Positions 51,401 to 60,939 of a stretch of DNA of 64,000 nt are shown here, in pieces. The position numbers and the translations under genes were made by a program. The stretch comes from Planctomycetia bacterium. GTDB lineage: Bacteria > Planctomycetota > Planctomycetia > Pirellulales > JACPPG01. The stretch is taken from the NCBI GenBank assembly GCA_016191115.1, contig JACPPG010000043.1:115389-179388 (forward strand), given 5' to 3'. Below the pieces are notes generated by a model. The model saw nothing but the letters and a program-made list of their open reading frames with translations. It was not told the origin of the DNA and searched no databases. Every line of letters starts with the position of its first letter. The first letter of the stretch is position 1.

Positions 51401-51637
51401 CGCCGTATGCGCCCGCACGACCCCGGCCAGGCTATCCCGATCGGCGACGGCCAACGCCGCGTAGCCCAACTCCGCCGCGCGGGCGACCAGCTCGTCGGGG
51501 TGCGAGGCGCCTTCCAGGAACGAGAAATTCGTCTTGGCGTGCAGCTCCGCATAGCGGACCGCCGGCCGCGCAGCAACCTCGGCCGCGGACCGCGGAGCAA
51601 GCCGGAAAGACCGTTTAGCAGGCGGCGGATCAGGCAT
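48425..51637 (-). CDS. dnaE2: Error-prone DNA polymerase III alpha subunit DnaE2
   Basis: A 1,070-residue C-family polymerase of the DnaE2/ImuC type used for damage-induced translesion synthesis with ImuA and ImuB. The PHP domain starts YAELHAKTNFSFLEGASHPDEL; the catalytic palm has GSAANSAVCYCLGVTSVDP and the acidic APDIDVDFEHERR; helix-hairpin-helix and OB domains follow (LRQLAGLPTAAVEKI, VRVAGLVLVRQRPGTASG). ATG at 51637. It is third in imuA-imuB-dnaE2 but separated from imuB by a GxxExxY cassette. About residues 153-173 (around PSVGCSASTALHAKRNG) look like a repeat-derived insertion in the PHP region. Confidence 0.95.
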   Translation of the reverse strand: MPDPPPAKRSFRLAPRSAAEVAARPAVRYAELHAKTNFSFLEGASHPDELVARAAELGYAALAVADRDSLAGVVRAHTAAKSVGLKLFIGAEIHPRDAPAVVLLATDRAAYGRLARLLSVGRRRAPKGQCALRLDDVAAHAAGLLALVPLEEEAEPSVGCSASTALHAKRNGSLLDYRDIFADRCYALAELHRGPDDERRLAEFVARAAHARVPLAAANDVHYHVPQRRALADVLLAIRSGATVAEAGPRLSANAERHLKSPAEMAELFARAPAAIARTIEIADRSTFSLDELRYEYPEELCPPGTTPLAHLAQLAWRGARKRYPQGIPDKVRGLIEHELKLIEELRYEAYFLTVWDLVRFARHRGILCQGRGSAANSAVCYCLGVTSVDPEWMDVLFERFVSRERNEAPDIDVDFEHERREEVLQYVYEKYGRDRAGMTAEVITYRPRSAVRDVGKALGLSLDRVDALAKSLDKYQGEDRWANRLRDAGLDPASTVGRQLVALVEPLLGFPRHLSQHVGGMVITRGPLCELVPIENAAMADRTVIEWDKDDLDELGILKVDCLALGMLTAIHKCFDLVERHHGRRLTLATVPPADGAVYDMVCRADTIGVFQIESRAQMSMLPRLRPRKFYDLVIEVAIVRPGPIQGKMVHPYLRRRAGLEPVSYPSEAIREVLDKTLGVPIFQEQAMRLAVVAAGFTPGEADQLRRAMGGWRRPGLIEQFQKKLIEGMLARGLSAEYAENVFQQIRGFGEYGFPESHAASFALLVYVSAWLKRYHPAAFAAALLNSQPMGFYAPAQLVRDAREHGVRVLPADVNESQWDCTLEPSKGTLALRLGLRQLAGLPTAAVEKIVAARRAGPFRSLADLARRAGLGRPLLVRLAKADALRSLALDRRGGLWQALAHEQSARALPLFDRAKSDEDQEPEAPLAALSDYEEVLADYRTAGLSLRAHPLSFFREMLTGLRVLRARELPHVRSGRQVRVAGLVLVRQRPGTASGITFVTLEDETGVANLIVRPAIWQRYRRAAKGAAALVAHGKLERQGEVIHVLVNRLDDLVELSRRIGSQSRDFR
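51140..51170. repeat. GGTGCTC hairpin repeat inside dnaE2
   Basis: GGTGCTC-GCA-GAGCACC (51146-51162), the same core as at 30404-30418. In dnaE2 it encodes VGCSAST within a stretch that has no counterpart I can recognise in the PHP domain of DnaE2. Confidence 0.6.
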
Positions 51638-51647
51638 GGCGAAGATT

Positions 51648-52193
51648 CACCACGGAGACACGGAGGCACGGAGACGAAGATGAGGGAAACCGTTCAACAC
51701 CTTTGCAACACGTAAGTCGTTTCGGTCAAAGAACGCGTCGGAGGATGCCGTCTTTCAAAACGGGGACGGCAAAATTGATGAGCAAGCCCACCGGCCTACC
51801 ACTGAGTTTCAAGTACGTGATGAGCTGCGCTTCATGAACCGGCAGCAGCGTTTCAATGCATTTCAATTCCAGAACGACAAGATCAGCCGCGACGATGTCC
51901 AAGCGATAACCGCAGTCGAGCCGCACGCCCTTATACAAGACGGGCAGCGGAACTTGCTGCTGGAAAGATATGTCTCGCAGCCGTAGCTCGTGACACAGGC
52001 ACTCCTCGTAAGCCGATTCCAGCAGACCAGGCCCCAGCGCTTTGTGCACCTCGATGGCCGCGCCGATAATGGCTTCCGTCAACTTCTCATGCTTGAGCAT
52101 ATTTCCCTCGATTTTGTAGTTGCCCTTCTCCCTAGCCTCCTTCCACTTTGTTCTCTTCCCTCTTTTTCTCCGTGTCTCCGTGCCTCCGTGGTG
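51648..52193. mobile_element. Inverted-repeat-bounded GxxExxY cassette
   Basis: Arms of 26 bp at 51648-51673 (CACCACGGAGACACGGAGGC...) and 52168-52193 (...GCCTCCGTGGTG) are inverted copies with two differences. Between them lies only the GxxExxY gene. The left arm is 10 bp upstream of the dnaE2 start and the right arm 8 bp after the imuB stop, so the unit occupies the whole intergenic space of a conserved operon. No target duplication could be made out. Confidence 0.75.
51726..52100 (-). CDS. GxxExxY-family protein (PD-(D/E)xK nuclease-like)
   Basis: A 124-residue protein. [13 protein letters not shown] is the naming GxxExxY motif; further on [21 protein letters not shown] has the Asp...Glu-x-Lys spacing of PD-(D/E)xK nucleases, and [14 protein letters not shown] and [15 protein letters not shown] are conserved blocks. 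The family is abundant in planctomycetes and related genomes; the molecular role is not established. The ATG at 52100 begins the family homology. An open frame further upstream reads through the inverted repeat ([13 protein letters not shown]) and is not counted as protein. Located inside the imuB-dnaE2 gap. Confidence 0.9.
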   Translation of the reverse strand: MLKHEKLTEAIIGAAIEVHKALGPGLLESAYEECLCHELRLRDISFQQQVPLPVLYKGVRLDCGYRLDIVAADLVVLELKCIETLLPVHEAQLITYLKLSGRPVGLLINFAVPVLKDGILRRVL

Positions 52194-52200
52194 AGTCTTG

Positions 52201-53877
<1,677 letters not shown>

Positions 53878-54547
53878 CGTCAAGTTCCAAATCCAACGTC
53901 TGTCCCCCGGAAGTCCCACGCAGGCGAAGCAGCTCCACGCGCAGCCGGCGCTGGTGCCCGGTCGGCTGCGGCTCGACCAGAAAACGCACGTTCGCCCAGG
54001 AAGATTCGCCGCGGGCCGTGGCCGGACGTATGAACAAGCCGAGATTGCCGGCCGACTCGGCGGCCAACTGTAAGCGCCGCCAGGTGCGCGCCGCCAATCG
54101 CTCGGCCCAGCACAACACGGCGGCCACGCCCGGCGAACGCAGCGATTGGTCCAAGGCCCACGTTTCGTCGGCCGCGTTCGCTGGGCGAACCACGATCAAG
54201 CGATCGAGATCGACACGGGCTTGCGCGGCGGCCGGCGGATAAAAGCATCCCGCGCGATCGACGACCACCACCGGCCCGCCATCCCGACAGGCCTCGCGCG
54301 CGACTGCCAGGGCCAGGCTGCCCGCCCCGCTGCCAGGACCCGGCGCCAGCCACTCGACCAATGTGCCGCGGCTTAATCCCCTGCCAGGGATGAGTTTGTC
54401 TAGATCCTCACAGCCGGTGGAAACCACCTGCGGCGCACCACGGCGGGCCTGAACGAGCCGCTCGAGGCGGTCCTTCAACTCGGCCACGAGGCACGATCGT
54501 GAATCGGGCAAAGTGTTTTGTTTCATGGGGCGAGGGGCTGCTAGCAT

Positions 54548-54576
54548 ACTATACATTTGTACCGTACCGGTGTCAA
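54548..54576 (-). promoter_or_regulatory. Consensus sigma-70-type promoter of the imu operon
   Basis: On the minus strand TTGACA (plus 54571-54576) is followed by a 17-bp spacer and TATAGT (plus 54548-54553). The spacer contains GGTACGGTAC, and a TACA-AA-TGTA dyad lies at its end beside the -10 box. The start codon is 22 bp downstream. Imu operons are usually LexA-regulated, so one of the dyads could be an operator; the planctomycete LexA site was not matched. Confidence 0.75.
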
Positions 54577-54690
54577 GCGCGCCTCTCTCGGGAAATTCTG
54601 CTGTTCCCGCCCAGAACCGCCGGGCGCGACAATCCATCCGCGCCGCCTACTCAACGGAACGCGCGACGATCGGCAAGCGTCTAGAAGAAT

Positions 54691-54771
54691 GAGGCCAGAG
54701 GCTAGAGACCAGAGGTTAGAGGACAAGACATGAAGGCGCTCCACCACCTGTGGCCTCTGGCCTGTGGCCTG
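54691..54771. repeat. GGCCAGAGG repeat around the macroglobulin start codon
   Basis: Before the gene: GAGGCCAGAGGCTAGAGACC and CAGAGGTTAGAGG (54691-54722). Inside the first codons: CTGTGGCCTCTGGCC and TGTGGCC units (about 54751-54778). AGGCCAGAGG pairs with CCTCTGGCCT, so the start codon at 54730 lies in the loop of a hairpin. Confidence 0.8.
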
Positions 54772-57700
54772 TGGCCTATCCTGTTCGCGGCGGCCGCATT
54801 CGTCGAGCCGCCGGCCGATCCGCCCGCGCTCGAGCGGGCCTTTCACCACGGCAACTACAAAGACGCCTACGACGGTTACCGCCGCCTGGCGCTCGCCGCG
54901 GCCGCCCCGCCGCGCGAAGTGGGCGACTACCTCGGGCGCGCGATCCAATGCCTCCATGTGCTGGGCCGTGTCGACGAAATCGACGACTTTCGCGAGCAGG
55001 CCATTAAGATCCACACCATGAACTGGCGGCTCCTGCGCGCGGCCGCCGAAAGCTTCGCCGACGGCGACCACAACGGCTTTCTGGTCGCCGGCCGATTCGA
55101 GCGCGGCAACAAACGTGGCGGCGGGCAAGCCGCGAATGCCGCCGCGCGCGACCGCGTCCGCGCTTTGCAATTGATGGTCGAAGCCATGCCGCTCGTCGAG
55201 CAGGAGCCCGACAAAAACGAGATGGCCGATTTCTTCTTCTCGTTCGCCCGCATGCTGTCCAGCCGCAACTATCAAGAGGCCTGGCGGTTGCAATACCGAA
55301 GCGACCTGGCGCAATGGCCCGACTACGACGAAGGGTGGTACTACGGTTCGCCGACCGCAGGCGCACCGGTCGGCGCGGATGGCCAGCCGGTGTACTATTC
55401 CGTGCCGGCCGGATTCGACGAAGCCCAAAACGACGGCCAGCGCTGGCGATGGGCCCTGGCACGAGTCGCCGAGCTCGCGCCGGACAAGACGGGCGACGTC
55501 CGCTGGGAATTGGCCGCCTTCGCGCAAAGCCAGTTCGGCGTGCAGACGCTGGCCAACTACGGCCACCACTTCCGCGGGCCATGGGCCAACGACGATCGCG
55601 ACAATCAGAGCGGCGCCTATGCGCTTCATACGCTCGGCGAGAACGAGACCATCGCGCGGCTGGCCACCGGCATCCATCGCTTCGTCCTGCCGGATGAATT
55701 CAACTATGTGAAGATCTACCAGCAGATCGCGGCCGACCCGCGCGGCGGCCGAAAGACGGACGCCATCGCCGCCCTGGCCCTGGAATTCGAGAATCGCCGG
55801 CAATACCCGCGCGCCGCCGAATTCTGGCGCGCGGCCCTGCTGGCCGATCCCAAGAATAAGGCGTCATGGCAAGTCGGCCTGGACGCGATCGAGCGCAACT
55901 GGGGACGGTTCGAGCCCGCCGGCACCCAACCGGCCGGTCAGGGGGCCACCGTCGACTTCCGCTTCCGCAACGGGCAGAAAGTCCACTTCGACGCCCACAA
56001 GGTGAATGTCGAACGGCTATTGGCGGACGTGAAGGCCTATCTCCGCTCGAATCCGGCGCAGCTCGATTGGAACGCGCTCAATATCGGCGATATCGGCTAC
56101 CGCCTCGTCGAGAAGAACGAGGGCCGGTACCTCGGCGATCGCGTCGCGACGTGGGACATGGACCTGGAGCCGCGCGAGGGCCATTTTGACAAGCGCGTCA
56201 CCGTCACCACGCCCCTCACTAAAGCCGGTGCCTACCTCGTCACCGCCACGATGGCCGAAGGCAACACCAGCCGCATCGTCCTGTGGGTCGCCGACACGGC
56301 CGTGGTCAAGAAGCCGCTGGGCAACAAGACGCTCTACTACGTGGCCGACGCCGTGACCGGCGAGCCGATCGAGCGGGCCACGGTCGAGCTATTCGGCTAC
56401 AGCCAGAAGCAAGTCGACCGGAACCGCATGAAAGTCGACACTGTCGAAATGAACCTGACGACCGACCGTAACGGCCAGGTCCTGCCCGAGGCGGACAAAA
56501 ACCACAATGCCTTCAACTGGCTGGTGACGGCGCGGACGCGATCGGGCCGGCTGGCCTACTTGGGGTTCACCTATGTCTGGCAGGGCAACGTTCACGACCA
56601 GCAGTACAACCAGACGAGGGTGTTCACGATCACCGATCGGCCGGTCTACCGGCCGGATCAGACGGTGAAGTTCAAGTTCTGGATCCGCCAGGCGCAGTAC
56701 GACCAGGACGGGTCGACCTTTGCCCGCCAGAACTTCGCGGTGCAAGTCGTGAACCCGCGCGGGGAGAAGATCCTCGAACAGCCGGCAACGACCGACGAGT
56801 TCGGCGGCGTCGAAGGGGAGTATCAGTTACCGGCCGACGCCATGCTCGGCGTCTATCAACTCATACTGGCCAACCAGGGCGGCGGAAGCTTCCGCGTCGA
56901 GGAATACAAGAAGCCCGAATTCGAAGTCACCGTCGACGCGCCCAAGAAGCCGGTCATGCTGGGCGAGAAGATCCAGGCGACAGTCAGCGCCCGCTATTAC
57001 TTCGGCTCGCCGGTGACCGAGGCCAAGGTGAAGTACAAGGTCCTGCGCACCACGCATACCGATCGCTGGTACCCGGTGGGCGCGTGGGACTGGTTCTATG
57101 GGCCGGGCTACTGGTGGTTTGCGTACGACTACGATTGGTATCCCCGCTGGCGCGAGTGGTCTTGCTGCGGCCGGCCCGCCCCCTGGTGGTGGCCGCGCAG
57201 CTACCAGCCGCCCGAGGTCGTTGCCGACGCCGAGGTGCCGATTGGCCCCGACGGCAAGGTCACCATCGACATCGACACGGCCATCGCCAAGGAGCTCCAC
57301 GGCCACGAGGATCAGGAGTACAGCATCACCGCCGAAGTGGTCGATCAATCGCGCCGCACGATCGTCGGCGCCGGCAACGTGCTGGTGGCCCGCCAGCCAT
57401 TCAAGGTCGCCGCTTGGGTCGATCGCGGCTTCTATCGCACGGGTGACACGGTGCGAGCCAGCTTCTCGGCCCACACGCTCGATCGCCAGCCGGTCGAGGG
57501 GACGGGCAAGCTGACCTTGTACAAGGTCAGCTACGACGACTCGCGCAAGGCGGTCGAGACGCCGCTGCACGAGTGGGACGTAAACACCAATGCCGAGGGT
57601 CGCGCGGAACAGAAGCTCGAAGCCTCGGCCGCCGGGCAGTACCGCCTTGCCTATCGGCTCACCGATGCAGCCGGCCACGCCGTCGAAGGCGGGTATTTGT

Positions 57701-60700
57701 TCAACGTCCGTGGCGCGGGCTTCACCGGCGCCGGCTTCCGCTTCAATCACGTCGAACTGGTGCCCGATACCCGCGAATATCAGCCCGGCGGCAAGGTCCG
57801 GCTGATGATCAACACTGACCGAGTCGATAGCACCGTCCTGCTATTCGTGCGGCCGGCGAACGGAGTGTATCTGCCGCCGAAGATGATCCGCGTGCCGGGC
57901 AAGAGCACGGTCGAGGAGATCGAAGTGACCAAGAAGGACATGCCCAACTTCTTTGTCGAGGCCGTGACCGTCGCCGATGGACGCATCTACAGCGAAACGA
58001 AGGAGATCGTCGTCCCGCCCGAGTCGCGCGTATTGAACGTGGCCGTCGACGCATCCGCCACCGAATACAAGCCGGGGCAGGAAGCGGAAGTCCGCTTCAA
58101 GCTGACCGACTTCTATGGCAAGCCGTTCGTCGGCACGACCGTCCTGTCGGTCTACGACAAGAGCCTGGAGTACATCGCCGGCGGTTCGAACGTGCCGGAG
58201 ATCAAGGAGTTCTTCTGGAAATGGCGGCGCCAACACTACCCGCAAACCGAGTCCAGCCTGCAATGGTTCGGCCACAACGTGGTCCATTCAGGCGAGCCGA
58301 CGATGCGGGATTTGGGGATCTTCGGTTCCTCGGTGGTAGATGAGCTCGACGATAAAGAGCGCCTGCCGACCAGTAGCACCAGCGCCGCGGGCATGCCGCG
58401 CAAGGCCGGGCAAGGGCGATTCGGCGGCGGTGGCCCAATGTTGGGCGAAGTCGCCCGGGCGAATGAAGATTATGACGCCGCGGACCGGAGCGGCTTCATG
58501 GACTTGAGCGTGGGCCAACAAAACGAGGCCGCCACCGGTAACGTCCAACCAACCGTCCGCACAAACTTCGCCGACACCGCTTATTGGGCCGGTTCGATCA
58601 CGACCGATGCCGCCGGCACGGCCACCGTTCGCTTCAAGATGCCCGAAAACCTGACCACGTGGCGGGTGAAGGTGTGGGGCCTGGGTCAGGGTACGCGGGT
58701 TGGACAAGGCGAAGCCGACGTTGTGACGCGGAAGAACTTGATCGTGCGGATGCAGGCCCCGCGGTTCTTCGTCGAAAAGGACGAGGTCGTACTCTCGGCC
58801 AACGTGCACAACTATCTTGCCGCGGCCAAGAGCGTCGAAGTGGCGCTCGAGCTCGATGGCGGCGTGCTGCGGCCGCTCGACGAATTGCGGCGCGTCGTTT
58901 CAATCGAGGCCGGCGGCGAAAAGCGCGTCGATTGGCGCGTCGCCGTCGCCGCCGAAGGCCAGGCTACGGTCCGCATGAAGGCCCTCACAGACGAGGAATC
59001 CGACGCGGTCGAGATGCGTTTCCCGGCCCACGTGCACGGGATGCTGAAGACCGACTCCTACGCCGGATCGATCCGCCCTGACGACAGCCTGGGTAGGTTC
59101 ACGATCCGCGTGCCCGCCGAGCGCCGGCCGGAGCAATCGCGCCTGGAAATCCGCTACTCGCCGTCGCTTGCCGCGGCGATGGTCGACGCGCTACCGTACC
59201 TGGTCGAGTATCCGTACGGCTGCACGGAGCAGACGTTGAATCGGTTCTTGCCCACTGTCGTGGTACAGCACGTCTTGAAGGACATGCACGTCGATCTGGC
59301 GGCGGTCCGCGGCGCGCGTGCGAACCTCAACGCGCAGGAAATCGGCGATCCTCAGAAACGGGCTGCCGGGTGGAAGCGGTTCGATCGCAACCCGGTTTTC
59401 GACGAGCAGGAAGTGAGCCGCATGGTCGCCGACGGCGTCCAGGCGCTAGCGGAAATGCAATTGTCCGACGGCGGCTGGGGCTGGTTCTCCGGCTTCGGCG
59501 AGCACTCCTGGCCGCACACCACGGCCACCGTTGTGCACGGATTGCAGGTCGCTCGGGGAAACGGGGCCGAGGTGCGGGTCGAAATGCTCGACCGCGGCGT
59601 GGCCTGGCTCAAGACATACCAGGAAGAGCAGGTCCGCCAGCTAACGAACGCCGCCACCGAGACGAAGCCCTACAAGCTGCATGCCGACGAGGCCGACGCC
59701 CTTATCTACATGGTGCTGGTCGACGGCGGCACGGCCAACCAGCGGATGCAGGATTTCCTCTATCGCGATCGGACCAATCTGTCTGTCTACGGCAAGGCGC
59801 TCCTAGGTCTCGCGCTTGAGAAAGAGAAGCAGGGCGAGCGGCTGGCCATGATTCTTCGGAACGTCGAGCAGTACCTGGTCGTCGACGACGCGAATCAAAC
59901 CGCCTGGCTCAAGATGCCTGAAGGGAACGCCTGGTGGTATTGGCACGGCAGCGACGTCGAGGCGATGGCGGCCTATCTGAAGCTGTTGGCCCGCACGACG
60001 CCGCAGGCGGAGACCCCGGCGCGGCTGGCGAAGCACCTGCTCAACAATCGCCAGAACGGCACGTATTGGAACTCGACGCGCGACACGGCACTGTGCCTGG
60101 AGGCGCTGGCCGAGTTCTGCGTCGCCAGCGGCGAAGCCGCTCCGGACATGACCGTCGAAATCCTGGTCGACGGCGTCAAACGCAAGGAAGTTGCGATCGC
60201 CTCGGACAACTTATTCAACTTCGACGATCGGATGGTCCTCTCGGGCCAGGAAATCGAATCGGGCGAACACACGATCGAATTCCGCAAGCAAGGCCGCGGC
60301 CCGCTTTACTACAATGCCTACCTCGCGAATTTCACGCTCGAGGACCCGATCCCTGCGGCCGGGCTGGAGGTAAAAGTCGAGCGGCATTTCTACAAGCTCG
60401 TGCGCGACGATCGCCAGGTGCACGTCGCCGGATCGCGCGGCCAGGCGGTCGGCCAGCGCGCCGAGAAGTACGCCCGCCAGGAGCTACCGGACTTGGCGAA
60501 CCTCACTAGCGGCGACCTGGTCGAGATCGAGCTAGTGATCGACAGCAAAAACGACTATGAATACCTCATGTTCGAGGACATGAAGCCGTCGGGCTTCGAG
60601 CCGGTCGAGGTCCGCAGCGGCTACAACGCAAACGCCCTGGGCGCCTACATGGAGCTGCGCGACAATCGCGTGGCCTTCTTCGTCCGCTGGCTGGCCCGCG

Positions 60701-60837
60701 GGCGGCACAGCGTGTCGTACCGCATGCGTGCCGAGACGCCGGGCCGGTTCAGCGCCCTGCCGGCCCGCGCGCTGGCTATGTATGCACCAGAGCTCGCGGG
60801 GAACTCGGGCGAGTTCAAGCTCGTGGTCACGGATTGA
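54730..60837 (+). CDS. Giant bacterial alpha-2-macroglobulin-like protein with thioester
   Basis: A 2,035-residue exported protein of the alpha-2-macroglobulin family, which traps proteases. The N-terminal ~330 residues are helical with no clear family match. Macroglobulin domains follow: FTITDRPVYRPDQTVKFKFW, LPADAMLGVYQLILAN, FRVEEYKKPEFEVTV and YTPGE-like units. The bait-like insert holds unusual Tyr/Trp-rich GPGYWWFAYDYDWYP. The thioester motif GCTEQ is intact (Cys1498, Gln1501) in YPYGCTEQTLNRFLP, and the C-terminal receptor-like domain ends the protein. There is a signal peptide but no lipobox, so it is probably secreted or periplasmic and soluble. No pbpC partner is adjacent. Confidence 0.92.
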   Translation: MKALHHLWPLACGLWPILFAAAAFVEPPADPPALERAFHHGNYKDAYDGYRRLALAAAAPPREVGDYLGRAIQCLHVLGRVDEIDDFREQAIKIHTMNWRLLRAAAESFADGDHNGFLVAGRFERGNKRGGGQAANAAARDRVRALQLMVEAMPLVEQEPDKNEMADFFFSFARMLSSRNYQEAWRLQYRSDLAQWPDYDEGWYYGSPTAGAPVGADGQPVYYSVPAGFDEAQNDGQRWRWALARVAELAPDKTGDVRWELAAFAQSQFGVQTLANYGHHFRGPWANDDRDNQSGAYALHTLGENETIARLATGIHRFVLPDEFNYVKIYQQIAADPRGGRKTDAIAALALEFENRRQYPRAAEFWRAALLADPKNKASWQVGLDAIERNWGRFEPAGTQPAGQGATVDFRFRNGQKVHFDAHKVNVERLLADVKAYLRSNPAQLDWNALNIGDIGYRLVEKNEGRYLGDRVATWDMDLEPREGHFDKRVTVTTPLTKAGAYLVTATMAEGNTSRIVLWVADTAVVKKPLGNKTLYYVADAVTGEPIERATVELFGYSQKQVDRNRMKVDTVEMNLTTDRNGQVLPEADKNHNAFNWLVTARTRSGRLAYLGFTYVWQGNVHDQQYNQTRVFTITDRPVYRPDQTVKFKFWIRQAQYDQDGSTFARQNFAVQVVNPRGEKILEQPATTDEFGGVEGEYQLPADAMLGVYQLILANQGGGSFRVEEYKKPEFEVTVDAPKKPVMLGEKIQATVSARYYFGSPVTEAKVKYKVLRTTHTDRWYPVGAWDWFYGPGYWWFAYDYDWYPRWREWSCCGRPAPWWWPRSYQPPEVVADAEVPIGPDGKVTIDIDTAIAKELHGHEDQEYSITAEVVDQSRRTIVGAGNVLVARQPFKVAAWVDRGFYRTGDTVRASFSAHTLDRQPVEGTGKLTLYKVSYDDSRKAVETPLHEWDVNTNAEGRAEQKLEASAAGQYRLAYRLTDAAGHAVEGGYLFNVRGAGFTGAGFRFNHVELVPDTREYQPGGKVRLMINTDRVDSTVLLFVRPANGVYLPPKMIRVPGKSTVEEIEVTKKDMPNFFVEAVTVADGRIYSETKEIVVPPESRVLNVAVDASATEYKPGQEAEVRFKLTDFYGKPFVGTTVLSVYDKSLEYIAGGSNVPEIKEFFWKWRRQHYPQTESSLQWFGHNVVHSGEPTMRDLGIFGSSVVDELDDKERLPTSSTSAAGMPRKAGQGRFGGGGPMLGEVARANEDYDAADRSGFMDLSVGQQNEAATGNVQPTVRTNFADTAYWAGSITTDAAGTATVRFKMPENLTTWRVKVWGLGQGTRVGQGEADVVTRKNLIVRMQAPRFFVEKDEVVLSANVHNYLAAAKSVEVALELDGGVLRPLDELRRVVSIEAGGEKRVDWRVAVAAEGQATVRMKALTDEESDAVEMRFPAHVHGMLKTDSYAGSIRPDDSLGRFTIRVPAERRPEQSRLEIRYSPSLAAAMVDALPYLVEYPYGCTEQTLNRFLPTVVVQHVLKDMHVDLAAVRGARANLNAQEIGDPQKRAAGWKRFDRNPVFDEQEVSRMVADGVQALAEMQLSDGGWGWFSGFGEHSWPHTTATVVHGLQVARGNGAEVRVEMLDRGVAWLKTYQEEQVRQLTNAATETKPYKLHADEADALIYMVLVDGGTANQRMQDFLYRDRTNLSVYGKALLGLALEKEKQGERLAMILRNVEQYLVVDDANQTAWLKMPEGNAWWYWHGSDVEAMAAYLKLLARTTPQAETPARLAKHLLNNRQNGTYWNSTRDTALCLEALAEFCVASGEAAPDMTVEILVDGVKRKEVAIASDNLFNFDDRMVLSGQEIESGEHTIEFRKQGRGPLYYNAYLANFTLEDPIPAAGLEVKVERHFYKLVRDDRQVHVAGSRGQAVGQRAEKYARQELPDLANLTSGDLVEIELVIDSKNDYEYLMFEDMKPSGFEPVEVRSGYNANALGAYMELRDNRVAFFVRWLARGRHSVSYRMRAETPGRFSALPARALAMYAPELAGNSGEFKLVVTD

Positions 60838-60939
60838 TCGCGCGTCCGGCGGCGCTAAAAGCGCGCGATTGCCGGACGGCGGCGACGCCGATAGACTGCG
60901 GGCCGTTCTTGGCCGGATTGCTTCACCAGAGCGTCGCCG

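Noticed and set aside
51648..52193. GxxExxY cassette as a toxin-antitoxin module
   Set aside because: Only one gene lies between the arms, and no partner or antitoxin-like frame was found.
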